Numbered from the stretch's first letter, positions 9,246 through 19,709 are shown. The stretch is 64,000 nt of DNA from Aliishimia sp963721175 (GCA_963721175.1 CAVRIG010000024.1:1-64000), one strand, 5' to 3'. Made by a program: numbers and translations. Notes: a model not told the origin generated them from the sequence alone.

Positions 9246-10574
9246 TCATTCCTCGCGCATGGCGCGGCCGAGGCGGCGCAGCAGAGGTTCGACGAGGTAG
9301 TCGCCGGCGCGCCGTTCGCCGATCGTCAGCGAAACCTCCACCGGCATGCCCGGCGACCGGGGTCGACGCCGTCGAGGTCGGCGACGGCTGCGCGCGTCGA
9401 GTGCGACGCGGGCCTCGAAGTAGGTTTCCCCGGCGGCGTCGACGAGCGCGTCGGCGGAGACGTAGGACACGGTGCCCGAGACGATCGGGCTGCCCGCCTT
9501 CTTGACGGCGGTGAAGCGGACCTGGGCCGGGCCGCCGACATGAACGCTGTCGATCGTCGAGGGATGCAGTTGCGTGAGCACCACGAGTTCGTCGTTCTCC
9601 GGCAGGATCGTCATCAGCGGCTCGCCCGGACCGATCACGGCACCCGGCGTGACGGTCGCGATCTCGACCACGCGCCCGGCCTGCGGGGCGCGCAGGTCCT
9701 GCCGCCCCAGGATGTCCTCGGCGGAGCGGATCTGGGCCTCGAGCGTCTCCAGGCGCTTGCGGGTCTCGACGAGGGTCGAGACGATCTCGACCCGGCGTTG
9801 CTGCTCGAGGGCGCGGATTTCGCTGCGAGCCTGCGCGATGTCCTGCCGTGCGGCCTCGGCCAAGGCGAGGTGCTCGTCGCGGGACCCCTCGGTCTGGGCG
9901 ATGAAGCGATCGAACTCCATCAAGTCCTTTCGCGGCGCCGCGCCGCGCTCCACCAGCGTCGCGGTCCGTTCGCGCTCCTCGATCCAGAGCGCGCTCTGGC
10001 GACTGGCGGCGGCGATGCGCGCATCGGAGGCGGCGATCTCGGCATGGAGCTGGTCGATCTGCCGGTCGAGTGCCGCCATCTGCGAGCGATGGGCGCCAAG
10101 GCGGGCCTCGTAGAGCGCGAGTTCGGCGGCGATGCGCAGGTCGGTTCGCTCCGCGCCCGCGCCCTTCTCGGACGGCGTCGCCGTGACACCGGGCGCTGTC
10201 GAGGGATCGGGCGCAACGCCCTCTTCCTCGGCCTCGAGACGCCAGACGGCGAACTGTCCCTGGTCCAGTTCGGCGCGGAGCTGCGCGAGCATCTCGCGGA
10301 TCCGCGTGGCGTCGAGCCGGGCGACGACCTGCCCCGCGTCCACGCGGTCGCCGGCGCGCACGAGCAGTTCGGCGAGGATCCCACCTTCGAGGTTCTCGAC
10401 ACTCTTGCGCTCGCTGTCGGCATGCAGGGTGCCAGAGGCGATCACCGCCGCATCGAGGCGGGCGAAGAGGGCCCAGCCGCCCACGGTCGCAACGAACGCG
10501 GCTGCGACGAGGAACGCGGCGAGCACGATGGGCGCATAGGGCTGGAGACGGGTCTCCTCGACGGCGAGGGTCAT
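9246..10574 (-). CDS. type I secretion membrane-fusion protein (HlyD/PrtE family)
   Basis: About 443 residues. One N-terminal transmembrane helix (IVLAAFLVAAAFVATVGGWA) is followed by the barrel strand ASGTLHADSERKSVENLEGG, a long coiled coil (residues ~90-290), the lipoyl half-motif LRAPQAGRVVEIATVTPGAV, and a barrel ending VEVSLTIGER. This is the periplasmic adaptor linking the ABC exporter to an outer-membrane TolC. The start at 10574 overlaps the ABC gene stop by ATGA. A pair of compensating shifts near 9360-9395 replaces a short SVADLDGVDLAPGMPVEV-like stretch. No TolC gene is in the window. Confidence 0.88.
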   Translation of the reverse strand: MTLAVEETRLQPYAPIVLAAFLVAAAFVATVGGWALFARLDAAVIASGTLHADSERKSVENLEGGILAELLVRAGDRVDAGQVVARLDATRIREMLAQLRAELDQGQFAVWRLEAEEEGVAPDPSTAPGVTATPSEKGAGAERTDLRIAAELALYEARLGAHRSQMAALDRQIDQLHAEIAASDARIAAASRQSALWIEERERTATLVERGAAPRKDLMEFDRFIAQTEGSRDEHLALAEAARQDIAQARSEIRALEQQRRVEIVSTLVETRKRLETLEAQIRSAEDILGRQDLRAPQAGRVVEIATVTPGAVIGPGEPLMTILPENDELVVLTQLHPSTIDSVHVGGPAQVRFTAVKKAGSPIVSGTVSYVSADALVDAAGETYFEARVALDARSRRRPRRRRPRSPGMPVEVSLTIGERRAGDYLVEPLLRRLGRAMREE

Positions 10575-12286
10575 GACGCGATCTTCCGGACCTGCGGGTT
10601 GGTCTCGGTCGCGATGCGGCGCGGCGTCATCGTCTCCATGACCTCGGCCCGCGGGCCGAAATGCGCGACGGCGCCGTCCTTGAGCACGAGGAGCCGGTCG
10701 GCACGGTTCAGGATCGACATCCGCTGCGCCACGACGATCACCGTGGCGCCGCGCGTCCGCGCCGCCTCGATCGCGGAGACGAGCGCCGCCTCGCCCTCCG
10801 CATCGAGATTGGAGTTGGGCTCGTCGAGCACCAGAAGACACGGGTCGCCGTAGAGGGCGCGCGCCAGGGCCACGCGCTGCTTCTGGCCGCCGGACAGCTG
10901 CACGCCGGGGCCGCCGAGCCGGGTGGCATAGCCGTTGGGCAGCGAACCGATCAGGTCGTGTACGCCGGCGGCGCGGGCGGCGGCGACGATCCCCTCCATG
11001 TCGCCGTCGCCGAAGCGGGCGATGTTCTCGGCGACGGTGGCGGTGAACAGCGTCGATTCCTGCGGCAGGTAGCCCGTGGCCCGCCCGAAGGAGGCGCGTT
11101 CATGGGTGAAGGTGGATTGCCCGTCGAGATAGATCCCGCCGGCCGTCGGCCGGTAGATCCCCACGAGCATCCGCGCGAGCGTCGACTTGCCCGCGCCCGA
11201 GGGTCCGACGATGCCGAGCAGTTCGCCGGACGGGATCTCGAAGGTCACGTTGCGCAGGAGCGGCCGGCCCTGGGCGCCCGGCACGTAGCTCAGCCGGTCG
11301 ACGCTCAGGCGCCCGGTGGCGATCTCGAAGCCTTCGCAGGCCCGGTCGGTCACGCCGGCTTCGGTGATGTCGCGCAGGCGTTGCGCCGCCGCGATGGCGT
11401 CGACCCAACTGCGCCAGCCGTCGACGAGCTGCTCGAAGGGAAGGAGCAGGCGCCCGGTCAGGGTAGACGCCGCGATGATCGTTCCGGCGGTCGCCGCATC
11501 GCGGATGACCAGGATCGCGCCGGTGGTGATGATGCCGATCTGGAAAGCCATCCGCACCGTCCGCACCAGCGACGAGAGCCCCTTGGCGATGCGCAGCCCG
11601 CGCTCGACCGCCTCGATCGACTCCGCCTGGCTGCGGCGCCAGCGCCGCGCGAGGGCGGGCAGCATTCCCATCGCAGTGATGACCTCAGCGTTGCGCATGG
11701 CTTCCGCGGTCTCTGCCTGCACGAGCCCGTTGGTGGCGGAGGCCCGCGCGCCGGGACGGCGCACGGCCAGTTCGGTCCCGATCGCCGCCAGCACCAGCAG
11801 GCAGGCGCCTGCCAGTCCGACGAGGCCGTAGGCCGGATTGAGCAGAAACAGGACGAAGAGGAAGAGCGGCGTCATCAGCAGGTCGACCGGCAGGGCGATC
11901 GTGCCGCTGACGATGAAGCTGCGCAGATCGGCAAGATCGCGCACCGAGGAGGCGGCCTGGGACGGTCCGTTCTTCAGCGTGGTCTCGACGGAGGCCTCGA
12001 AGACCGGCGTGCCCAGCCGCGCGGTGAACCGTCCGCCGAGAACGGCGAAGATGCGCTGGCGCAGCACGTCGAGCACGAGCTGGAAGCTCAGGACGACGCC
12101 GATGAGCATGAAGAGCGCAAGGAGCGTGTCCATGCTGCGCGACGACAGGACCCGGTCGTAGACCTGGATCATGTAGAGCGGCATCCCGAGATGGAGGATG
12201 TTCACGAAGAAGCCCACCGCGCCCGCCGCGAGGCCGCCGCGCAGGACGTCGCGCATCGCGGCGCGGTATGCCTCGGCCGGCGACAT
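10571..12286 (-). CDS. type I secretion ABC transporter, permease/ATPase
   Basis: 571 residues, PrtD/RsaD-type exporter without a C39 peptidase domain. A membrane domain occupies ~20-310 (GMPLYMIQVYDRVLSSRSMD is the hallmark segment), followed by the ATPase. The ATPase has Walker A GPSGAGKST, Q-loop region GYLPQESTLF, signature LSGGQKQR, Walker B CLLVLDEPNSNLD, and the switch region VIVVAQRMS, where the usual His is replaced by Gln. It exports unfolded proteins with C-terminal secretion signals, and the RTX proteins at 18922 and 19998 are the obvious clients. It follows the GT gene closely and overlaps the HlyD gene. Confidence 0.93.
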   Translation of the reverse strand: MSPAEAYRAAMRDVLRGGLAAGAVGFFVNILHLGMPLYMIQVYDRVLSSRSMDTLLALFMLIGVVLSFQLVLDVLRQRIFAVLGGRFTARLGTPVFEASVETTLKNGPSQAASSVRDLADLRSFIVSGTIALPVDLLMTPLFLFVLFLLNPAYGLVGLAGACLLVLAAIGTELAVRRPGARASATNGLVQAETAEAMRNAEVITAMGMLPALARRWRRSQAESIEAVERGLRIAKGLSSLVRTVRMAFQIGIITTGAILVIRDAATAGTIIAASTLTGRLLLPFEQLVDGWRSWVDAIAAAQRLRDITEAGVTDRACEGFEIATGRLSVDRLSYVPGAQGRPLLRNVTFEIPSGELLGIVGPSGAGKSTLARMLVGIYRPTAGGIYLDGQSTFTHERASFGRATGYLPQESTLFTATVAENIARFGDGDMEGIVAAARAAGVHDLIGSLPNGYATRLGGPGVQLSGGQKQRVALARALYGDPCLLVLDEPNSNLDAEGEAALVSAIEAARTRGATVIVVAQRMSILNRADRLLVLKDGAVAHFGPRAEVMETMTPRRIATETNPQVRKIAS

Positions 12287-12287
12287 C

Positions 12288-13563
12288 TCAGACGACCTTC
12301 AGCATCGGGTGTCTGGCGATCGATCAGCTTGCCGAACAGTTCGGCGTGGCGGCGACCGGTCTCCTCGGCGGTCATCGGCGGACGGATTCCCGCCCGGAGC
12401 CGCGACCAGAGCGCGGGATCGGTGATCGCCTCGGCCAACCGCTCGGCCAGGTTCTCGGCCGACGCGGCGTGGAAGTGCAGCCCGTCGATGCCGTGGCGCA
12501 CCTTCTCGGCCATGCCGCCGATGTCGGAGGCGATGATCGGGCGGCCGTGGTGGAACGCCTCCTGGATCACGACGGGCGAATTCTCCCACCAGGTCGAGGG
12601 CACGATCATCCAGTCCACGTCGCGCATCAGGCCGGGCAGCTCGTGGCTCTTGTAGCTTCCCCGGAAGCGGATGCGGCTCCCTGCGATCCGGAACAGCTCC
12701 TTGACCTGCGCCTGGAACTCCTCCGGCTGGTGTTCGAGGTTGCCGCCGTAGACGTAGAGGATGCTGTCGCCCCAGACGTCCTTGGGCACGCGGGTGACGG
12801 CATCCACCAGCACCTTGATCCCCTTGAAGGGGTTCAACTGGCCGAAATAGGCGAAGCGGTTGCGCTTTGCGCTTGGCGGCGCGTGGCGCTTCGGCGTTAC
12901 CGGGCCGCCGTCGAGGCCGTTCTCGATCATCACGAGCTTCTCGGGCGGCAAGCCCCACTCCGCAAAGCGCGAGAGCAGGAAGTGCGACGGCGAAACGAAT
13001 GCGTCGACCTCCGCGAAGAACGACTTCACGAACATCTCCCGGCGCAGCATGTTGCCGGCGCCGATCTCCGGGAAGCAGAGCCCGCAATCGGATGCCGAGG
13101 CCTTGGTGCAGAGCGCGTGGGTCTTCGTCTTGATCATCTGCCCATGATGGGCGCAGATCGGCAGGTATTCGTGCAGCGTGAAGACGATGGGCACAGGCCC
13201 GAGCGCGCGTCGGACGGCGCGGATCGCCTGCATTCCGAAACCCATCACGTGATGGAAGTTGACGACGTCGGGCTGAAGGTCGCGCAGGAACCGCTCGAAA
13301 TGCTCCATCAGGCCGCCGACATCCTTGGTGCCGAGGTGGAACCAGTCGAAATCGTCGGAATAATAGAGCGTCTCGTTCGGCCCCCGGCCGAGCGACATCA
13401 GTGGCGTGGCCTTGTGCGGCACGACCGGCGGGCTGACTCCGGCGAGGTAATGCGCGTCCCATCCTGGCTGCGCCCCGAGCCCCTCGAAGAGGTTCCACGA
13501 GGCGACCTGCGCGCCGCCGATGGAATAGGCGGGGTGTGCGTGGGAGACGATAAGTGCCTTCAT
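12288..13563 (-). CDS. glycosyltransferase family 4
   Basis: GT-B enzyme of ~424 residues. It starts MKALIVSHAHPAYSIGGAQV, which includes the glycine-rich loop GGAQ of GT4 proteins. The donor half has RFAYFGQLNPFKGIKVLVDA, and WWENSPVVIQEAFHHGRPII carries the E-x7-E-type nucleotide-sugar site. The middle has a Cys/His-rich segment (HEYLPICAHHGQM...CTKASASDCGLCF), as in other GT4 members with this insert. One indel near 12310 must be fixed to reach the TGA at 12288, two bases before the exporter gene. The start overlaps the upstream gene by ATGA. Confidence 0.88.
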
Positions 13564-15694
13564 GTTCCAGCCCCTTCCTTGTCGCGGCGCGCGATCAGCG
13601 CCGCGTCGACCGCACGCGTCATCCGGGTGAACGGAGTCAGATCCTCGGGGCGCGGGTCCTCCAGCATCCAGAACGTGATGGAGGCGGCGCACCACGCCTG
13701 GCTCCCGGCGCGCCTCAGGCGGCGGGCGAGGTCGAGATGGGTGTAGGTGTCGCCGAAGAGGTGGCCGGAGAAGCCGCCGGCCGCATCGAGTGCCGCGCGA
13801 TCCACAAGCGCGATCTCGGCCGCGCCGGCGGAGACCGGCCGTGCCGCGTCCGAGCCGAGGGCGTGGGCGCCGAGCCCGGCGTGCAGGCAGGTCGCGCCGT
13901 GCGTTCCGGTCTCGGGACGGGCACCGCCAAAGCAGATCGAGCCGTCCTCGTAGAGCAGGACCGGCGAGACAAGCCCGCCCTGGAGCCGGTCGGCCTCGAT
14001 TGTCAGGCGCGCCAGCCAGCCCGGACCCCTCGGCAGCGCCGAGGTCTGCCAGACGAGCACCCTTGCGGAGGTGCTTGCTGCGACGCCGGCGTCGAGACGC
14101 GCCGCCACGGTCGTGTGGTCCGGGACGATGACGAGGTCGCCGGTCAGACCGTAGAAGCGAAAGGCGTCGTCGAGGGCCTGGCGATGCTCGGCCGCGACGG
14201 TACGGCCGGCGACGAGCGTGATGTCCATCCCGCGGGCGTCGGCCGTGTCGGCGAGCACGCCGAACATGGGCTGCAGTTCGGCGATGCCCGAGATCGGGAT
14301 GATCGCGCAGACGTCGCGTCCCGCATTGCCCGGCCCGAGGGGGGAGGGGCGCCCGATCTTGCGGAGGGGCTCGACCCGTCGTGCGAGACCGGCGAGGAAC
14401 GGCGCGAGATGCGTCTCGACGATGACGGGCAGCTCGGGCTCGTCGGGCGAGAGGCCGGACAGGACGGCCGGCAGCACGCCGTCGCCCTGGCAGGGCATGA
14501 CGTCGATCGGGCGGAAGAGGCATGACCCGTCGTCGAGCACCAATTCCAGGTAGAGATCGCCGGCCGACTGCTCCGGGCTGGCCGGCGCATGGCAGATGAA
14601 GCCGTGCATGAACTCCCGCTCGTCGAGAAGGCCGGCGAATCTGGGATGGTTAGCGAACCCCTGGTTCAGGTCCGGGCGCGGCAGCAGGTTCCAGGTCGCG
14701 TGGAGCTTCGCATAGAGATTGCGCCGGCTCTTGAGGAGAACGAGCTCGACCCGCGACAGCGGATCGAGGAGCCAGCCAGACACGAGAAGCGTTCCGTCCG
14801 CGGCCCGCAACACCCGATCCAGCGCGGCGGCGACGGGGCCGCCATAACCCGACAGCGTATCCTCGCCCTCGTAGCGCGGGCGGCAGATCCTGCGCAAGGC
14901 GCTGATCGTGGCCTTGGGTGCTTGCAGGCGGTCGAGCATCGTGCGGACATGCGCAGTGGCCGCGGCATCCTGGAGCGGCGGCGAGATCGTCGGAACGACG
15001 TCAAGGCGTGCGAGCTGCCCGTTGCGGAGGAAGTAGAAGCAGGGCGGGATCGGAGCGCCGGGGTCGACCAGCTTGGCATAGAGGCAAAAGCCCGATGCCG
15101 GCGGCAGGATGTCCTCGCGCTCGAAGCGTGCCATCTCGATCTGCGCGCCGTCGTGATCTGCGAACGCCGAGAATCCGCGTGGGGCCGGCCTCGAAGGATT
15201 GCGCCCAGCCCTGCAGGAAGAGACCGCCGCATTCAGTCCGCGCGACAAGTTCGACGAAGCCCGACTGCTCGGCGGCCGTCGCCACGAAATCGGCGACGAG
15301 GCCCGACGACACGGTCGCGGTATTCGTCTCGAGGAAGGACAGCAGGTCCCCGGCGGTCCCGCCGGCCTCGCGGATGAGACGGAGGAGCGGGGCCGCCGTG
15401 ACGTCGAGATGATCCGGACGGGCCAGTTGGGCGAGGAGGTCGCCCGTGCCATCGAGGAGCCGCGCCTCATGCTGCGGCATCGACGGCAGGAGGGCGAGCC
15501 CGGCGTGTCCGCGGGCCGTCTCCCAGGAGATCGCGGTCCAGTTGCCCGCGCCTTCCACCGTGCCGGTCGCGGGGAGCGCCGCGCGAGACTGCTCGATCAC
15601 CAGCGCCACGCGGCCGCCCGGAAGGACGATTGCCGGCGGTGGGTGTGATGAGCGGAACGCCCGCCACCGCGGAGATCAGGGTGCAAGAGCTCAT
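13560..15694 (-). CDS. large GT2-like/unknown protein of the glycan operon (paralogue of 16913)
   Basis: About 710 residues. The C-terminal third (DVCAIIPISGIAELQPMFGV, ITLVAGRTVAAEHRQALDDA, SGHLFGDTYTHLDLARRLRR) looks like a GT-A fold of family 2. A hydrophobic strand is followed by late acidic and DLARRLRRAG features where GT2 enzymes have their EDxDLxxRL region. The N-terminal two thirds have beta-rich modules, one with GTLLVSGWLLDPLSRVELV, akin to the GWA module of the 5068 protein. Shifts lie near 15180 and 15640. It is embedded between two GT4 genes with ATGA overlaps on both sides. It shares gross architecture with the protein at 16913. The substrate is unknown. Confidence 0.6.
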
Positions 15695-16920
15695 GCCGGG
15701 ACCCTCTGTAGTAGCCTGCGATAGTGATCGAGATGCGCGCGGGCCATCGCGGCCACGTCTTCGGGCGGGCGGATGTTGTCGGAGAGCCGCCTGCAGAGGG
15801 CAGCGTTGGCGGCAGCCTCCATCGTTTCGGCCAGGGCCTCCGGGTCGCCGCGCGGGACATGCAGGCCGGTCACGCCATCAGTCACGAATTCCGCCATGCC
15901 CCCAATTCCGGTGCAGATGACGGGACGCCCGGCCCGCTGCGCCTCGAGAATGACAAGCGGCGCGTTCTCCCACCACGTCGAGGGCACGACCACCCAATCG
16001 GCCTGCGCCATCAGCCCCGCGAGGTCGCCGCGGTCATAGGGCCCGTGATGTTGGGCCACGGGTGCTGCGCGCTCGACTGCCTCGGCGAAGCGGCGGCGTT
16101 CGGACTCCGCGGACCAGGTGAAGCCGCCGTGGATCGCGATGCGGAGCTTGCCGTCGCGGCGCGCGATTCGCGCAGCGGCGTCAAGGAGGACATGGATGCC
16201 CTTGTGCTCGGCCAGATTGCCGAAGAAGGCGAACCGGTCACCGCGGACCGGCTGGCTGCGCGGCCCCGGGGGAACGCCATTCGCGACGACCGCGATGCGG
16301 CTCTCGTCCAGCCCCCACGCGACGTAGCGCGCCTTCAGGAACCGGCTCGGGGCAAAGAAGAGGTCGACCTCCGAGAGGACCGACTTCAGACGCGCTTCCC
16401 TAAGCGCGTGGCGGGCCATGGAGAGTTGCGGCAGGCAGCGTTGGCATTGGCCCGGTGTCGCGCCGTGGCAGAGCGCTCCCTCGCCCGTCAACATCAGCCC
16501 GTCCCGTGCGCAGATGGACTGGTAATCGTGCAGGGTCAGCACGATCCGGGCACGCGGGCGATGCGCGCGGATCGCATGCACCGCGTCGGCGCCGATCCGG
16601 TCGAGCCCGTGCAGATGCACGAGGTCGGGGCGGGTGTCGGCGAGGAGCCGGGCGAGCGAGGCGACCCAGGCCGGTCCGTCGCTGCGCGTCATCGAGAAGG
16701 CATCGTAGACGCCGGTGCGCAGCAGAAAGTCATCGCCGAAAGGCTCGAGCGCGCCCGGCGACGCCTCCGGGCGCGACAGTGACGTCGATGCCGCGAGCAG
16801 CGTCGTGTCGGTGCCGAGCCGCTTCAACTCCGTCGTCAGGTCGTGGGCGATCCATTCCGTTCCGCCACTGGTGAAGGCGGGATGGTCGTGGACGATCTGG
16901 AGGATCCGCAGGTCAGACAT
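15691..16920 (-). CDS. glycosyltransferase family 4
   Basis: About 409 residues beginning MSDLRILQIVHDHPAFTSGG, with the GG loop of the acceptor domain. The middle carries LTLHDYQSICARDGLMLTGE with a Cys-rich CHGATPGQCQRC insert, and the donor domain has RFAFFGNLAEHKGIHVLLDA and WWENAPLVILEAQRAGRPVI. It is closely similar in plan to the GT at 12288, so the two are probably paralogues acting in sequence on one glycan. An ATG at 16920 is preferred over the upstream in-frame ATG because it starts at the conserved strand and overlaps the preceding stop by only eight bases. Confidence 0.88.
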   Translation of the reverse strand: MSDLRILQIVHDHPAFTSGGTEWIAHDLTTELKRLGTDTTLLAASTSLSRPEASPGALEPFGDDFLLRTGVYDAFSMTRSDGPAWVASLARLLADTRPDLVHLHGLDRIGADAVHAIRAHRPRARIVLTLHDYQSICARDGLMLTGEGALCHGATPGQCQRCLPQLSMARHALREARLKSVLSEVDLFFAPSRFLKARYVAWGLDESRIAVVANGVPPGPRSQPVRGDRFAFFGNLAEHKGIHVLLDAAARIARRDGKLRIAIHGGFTWSAESERRRFAEAVERAAPVAQHHGPYDRGDLAGLMAQADWVVVPSTWWENAPLVILEAQRAGRPVICTGIGGMAEFVTDGVTGLHVPRGDPEALAETMEAAANAALCRRLSDNIRPPEDVAAMARAHLDHYRRLLQRVPA

Positions 16921-18847
16921 GGTGCGCCTCCGTGTTCCGGTCGGCAACCAGCGTCTCGACGGCGCGCGCCAATTCGTCGGGCACCGAATCGTCGTAGCTC
17001 GTGAAGCCCACTCCCTTTGTCACAGTCACCGCGAGCCCGGTCGTCGCGCGGAGATCCGCGAGGACACTCGGCAGGATCGGTCGGGAATCGCGCAGGCAGG
17101 CGACCGCGGCGGGATTGAGGCCGAGGACATAGCCTCCGTCGCCCGCTCCCTGATGCCGGGGTTCGGCCCTGACGACGCGCGCGTCAGAACTTGCCGCGAC
17201 GTGCCGGCGCAATGCGGGCAGCCAGCCACGGTCGCCGGGCAAGGTTGACGGGCCGAGGGCGACGACCTTCGGCGCGCGCACCGACTCCAAGGCGGCGCGC
17301 AGGCATTCGCTGGGCAGCGCCTGCGGCGCCATAGAGACGACCCGCAGGCCGACGCGATGCACGGCGCTGAGCATTTCGGCGACATTGCGGACCACCTCAG
17401 TCGCCGGACCGTCGCGATGGTGGAGCACGATCTCGACCGTCGGGCCGCCGGCCTCCGCGATCACCGACGCAACGACGGTGTGCAGATACTCGGGAGCGGC
17501 CTCCGCCGCGATCACAACGGCGCGCTTGGGCGCTAACGGGATTCGCCCAAACTCGGTGAGGCGATGCCTCCAGACCGGTCTTGCACCCATTGCGGCAGGC
17601 AGGACCCGGGCGAGGGGCTCGGCGGCCACGTTCGGCGGCAGGCCGCGGAACACATCGGGCAGCAGATCCTCCGCCGGGGCAACGATGGTCGAGAGTGCGG
17701 CGCCCAGCCTGCCGGACCGGTAGAGTGGTGCGAGGGTCGCGGCACCGATGCCGCTGGCGACCGGGGCGACCCCGACCGCGACGGGGCCGTGCCGCGAGTG
17801 CCATTCGAGGCGGTCGCACGGAAAATCCACGTGCACGTGCTGCATTTGCAGGCGGACCGCCGAGAGCAGCCGGCGCGGGTCGTCCACGCCGATCATGTAG
17901 AGCAGCCCCTCGGCCGAACGCGACAGGTGCAGCACGGTCGCCACTGGCTCCGCATCGGGGGGGCACGAAAGCTCGTCTCTCAGGATTCCGACATCCGGCT
18001 GTTCCGACGAGAGCCGTTCGACGAAGGCGAGGACGTCCGCCTGAGCCGCGGCGCTGCGCTTGACGAGCCAGCTCGCCAAGGGTCGGGCGGCGACGGTGCG
18101 GTTCATGCCGAGGCACAGCAATGCTTCCCCGAGGGCCAGGAACTCGCCATCTTGGGGCAGCGGACGGGAGACCATGAGGTGCAGCAGCCGGCAGCCGTCG
18201 ACGATCTCCTCCGTGAGGGTGAACTCGGTGACGCGCTGCGTTCGCCCGCCGGCGCGCAGTGTGACGGCGCGCAGGGGCGGCAATTCGAGGTCGCCGGGAA
18301 GGCGCCATGAGAGGACCCAGGCGTTCCGGCCCACCGGGCTGCGGGCCGCGAGCGGCACATGCGTTCCGAGGCGCTCGACGAGCTGGTCGACAAGCGCGCT
18401 GAAATCGCCGATCACGCCGTTGCCGAACAGCGACGCGCCGGTCGTCAGGAAAAGCTTGAGCAGGCGCAGGCTCCCCGGCCGGTCGAGGCCGGCCAGAAGG
18501 CCGATGGGATCGACCAGAGGGGATTGCAACGCGTCAGGGTCGGTCGCCGCGAGGATGGCGTCATGGCCCCTCAGCGTGAGGGCACGACGGCACAACTTGT
18601 CCGCCGAATGCGACATGATCAGGACATGGCGCTGGCCGCCATTGCTCAGGCTGAGGCGCGTGACCGCGATCGGTCCATCGACCGGACAGCCGTCGAGTGC
18701 CGCGGTCAGACGCTGGCCGGTCGAGGATGTCAGAGGATCGGTATCGAAGAAGACCGCGGATCTCGACGCGGAGAGCGGGACAATTCCCGGCCTCGCGGTG
18801 ATCACCGGACGCTGCGTCTGCATCGAAAAGGCTGCGTGAACCGTCAT
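16913..18847 (-). CDS. large protein of unknown function, GT2-like C-terminus
   Basis: 644 residues, no signal peptide or membrane helix, uninterrupted frame. Residues ~400-600 have GT2-like alternation: PKRAVVIAAEAAPEYLHTVV, EIVLHHRDGPATEVVRNVAE and RVVSMAPQALPSECLRAALE. This matches the start of a nucleotide-binding fold, but no clear DxD is seen. The N-terminal region is beta-rich and unassigned. It is the first gene of the minus-strand operon that runs through two GT4s and the type I exporter. It shares layout with the 13560 protein. It could be an inactive or divergent glycosyltransferase that modifies the RTX client or builds a glycan. Confidence 0.55.
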   Translation of the reverse strand: MTVHAAFSMQTQRPVITARPGIVPLSASRSAVFFDTDPLTSSTGQRLTAALDGCPVDGPIAVTRLSLSNGGQRHVLIMSHSADKLCRRALTLRGHDAILAATDPDALQSPLVDPIGLLAGLDRPGSLRLLKLFLTTGASLFGNGVIGDFSALVDQLVERLGTHVPLAARSPVGRNAWVLSWRLPGDLELPPLRAVTLRAGGRTQRVTEFTLTEEIVDGCRLLHLMVSRPLPQDGEFLALGEALLCLGMNRTVAARPLASWLVKRSAAAQADVLAFVERLSSEQPDVGILRDELSCPPDAEPVATVLHLSRSAEGLLYMIGVDDPRRLLSAVRLQMQHVHVDFPCDRLEWHSRHGPVAVGVAPVASGIGAATLAPLYRSGRLGAALSTIVAPAEDLLPDVFRGLPPNVAAEPLARVLPAAMGARPVWRHRLTEFGRIPLAPKRAVVIAAEAAPEYLHTVVASVIAEAGGPTVEIVLHHRDGPATEVVRNVAEMLSAVHRVGLRVVSMAPQALPSECLRAALESVRAPKVVALGPSTLPGDRGWLPALRRHVAASSDARVVRAEPRHQGAGDGGYVLGLNPAAVACLRDSRPILPSVLADLRATTGLAVTVTKGVGFTSYDDSVPDELARAVETLVADRNTEAHHV

Positions 18848-18877
18848 TCTTCAGCACCACAGGTTGCTTGATGGTAA

Positions 18878-18902
18878 GCGGCCGGGTTCCTGACCCGGCC
18901 GC
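18878..18902 (-). terminator. strong hairpin between RTX gene and operon
   Basis: A perfect 10-bp inverted repeat, GCGGCCGGGT-TCCTG-ACCCGGCCGC, lies 20 bases past the RTX stop and 31 bases before the start of the glycan/exporter operon. There is no long T run on the minus strand. It may therefore be a partial terminator or attenuator, or a 3'-end stabiliser, lowering expression of the exporter genes relative to the RTX product. Confidence 0.6.
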
Positions 18903-18921
18903 ACTCTTGCCACAGCAATGG

Positions 18922-19709
18922 TTAGACTATCGTGAAGAACTTCTCGGGATCTGCCGCGATATCGTCGTAGGAGACGCCTTTCAGCAGGATGCTGTCGCCC
19001 TGCTCGAAGTCGATGAGCGTCCCGGCCTCGCCGAGGTCGATCGCGAACCCGACGATGTCCGACGCGTTCTCGAGCGCCAGTCCTTCGAGCGTGCTGGCGA
19101 TCTGCAGCAGGTCGCCATCCGAGAAGTCCATGATGACGTCGCCGCCGCCGGAGAAGACGAAAAGGTCGTCCCCCGACCCGCCGAACAGCACGTCGTCACC
19201 GGCGCCTCCGTCGATCACGTCATCTCCGGCATCCCCGTAGATCACGTCGTCGCCGTCGCCGCCGAACAGAGTGTCATTGCCGGAGCCGCCGTAGATCAGG
19301 TCGTCGCCCGCCCCACCGTCGACCACGTCGTTGCCGGAGCCGCCTTCGACCGTGTCGTCTCCCTCGCCTCCGTCGATCGTGTCGTCGCCGGAACCCCCGA
19401 CCAGCATGTCGTCGCCGTCGCCACCGGACATGACGTCGTCGCCTGCCCCGCCGAGGATGGTGTCGTTGCCGGCGTCGCCGTCGAGCGTGTCGTCGCCCGC
19501 CCCCCGAGGATCAGGTCATCGCCATCGCCGCCACTGACCGTGTCGTCACCGGAACCGCCGTTGAGCATGTCCGATCCGGCGCCGCCGTAGACGATGTCGT
19601 CGCCCGAACCGGCGATGACAGTGTCGTCGCCATCGCCGGCGTCGATGAAGTCACTTTTTGAAGTACCGAAAATAAAGTCGTTAAACGCACCACCAGGTAT
19701 TGTCGCCAC
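18922..19709 (-). CDS. RTX (hemolysin-type Ca2+-binding repeat) secreted protein
   Basis: About 262 residues. It opens MATIPGGAFNDFIFGTSKSD and then consists mostly of nonapeptide repeats GGxGxDxUx: GGSGDDTVSGGDGDDLILGG, then GGEGDDTVEGGSGNDVVDGG, and so on, about fifteen units. The C-terminal ~70 residues (SGGGDVIMDFSDGDLLQIAS to FFTIV) resemble a type I secretion signal region. The repeats bind calcium and fold outside the cell. One base is missing or extra near 19500. It lies directly upstream of, and in line with, the exporter operon. The role (adhesin, matrix or S-layer-like) is unknown. Confidence 0.88.

Noticed and set aside
8697..10853. 718-codon plus-strand open frame
   Set aside because: It is antisense to the HlyD and exporter genes, whose products have full family motifs. 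It is Arg/His-rich and arises from GC-rich codon bias.
10661..12655. 664-codon plus-strand open frame
   Set aside because: Shadow of the ABC exporter, which has Walker and signature motifs on the minus strand.
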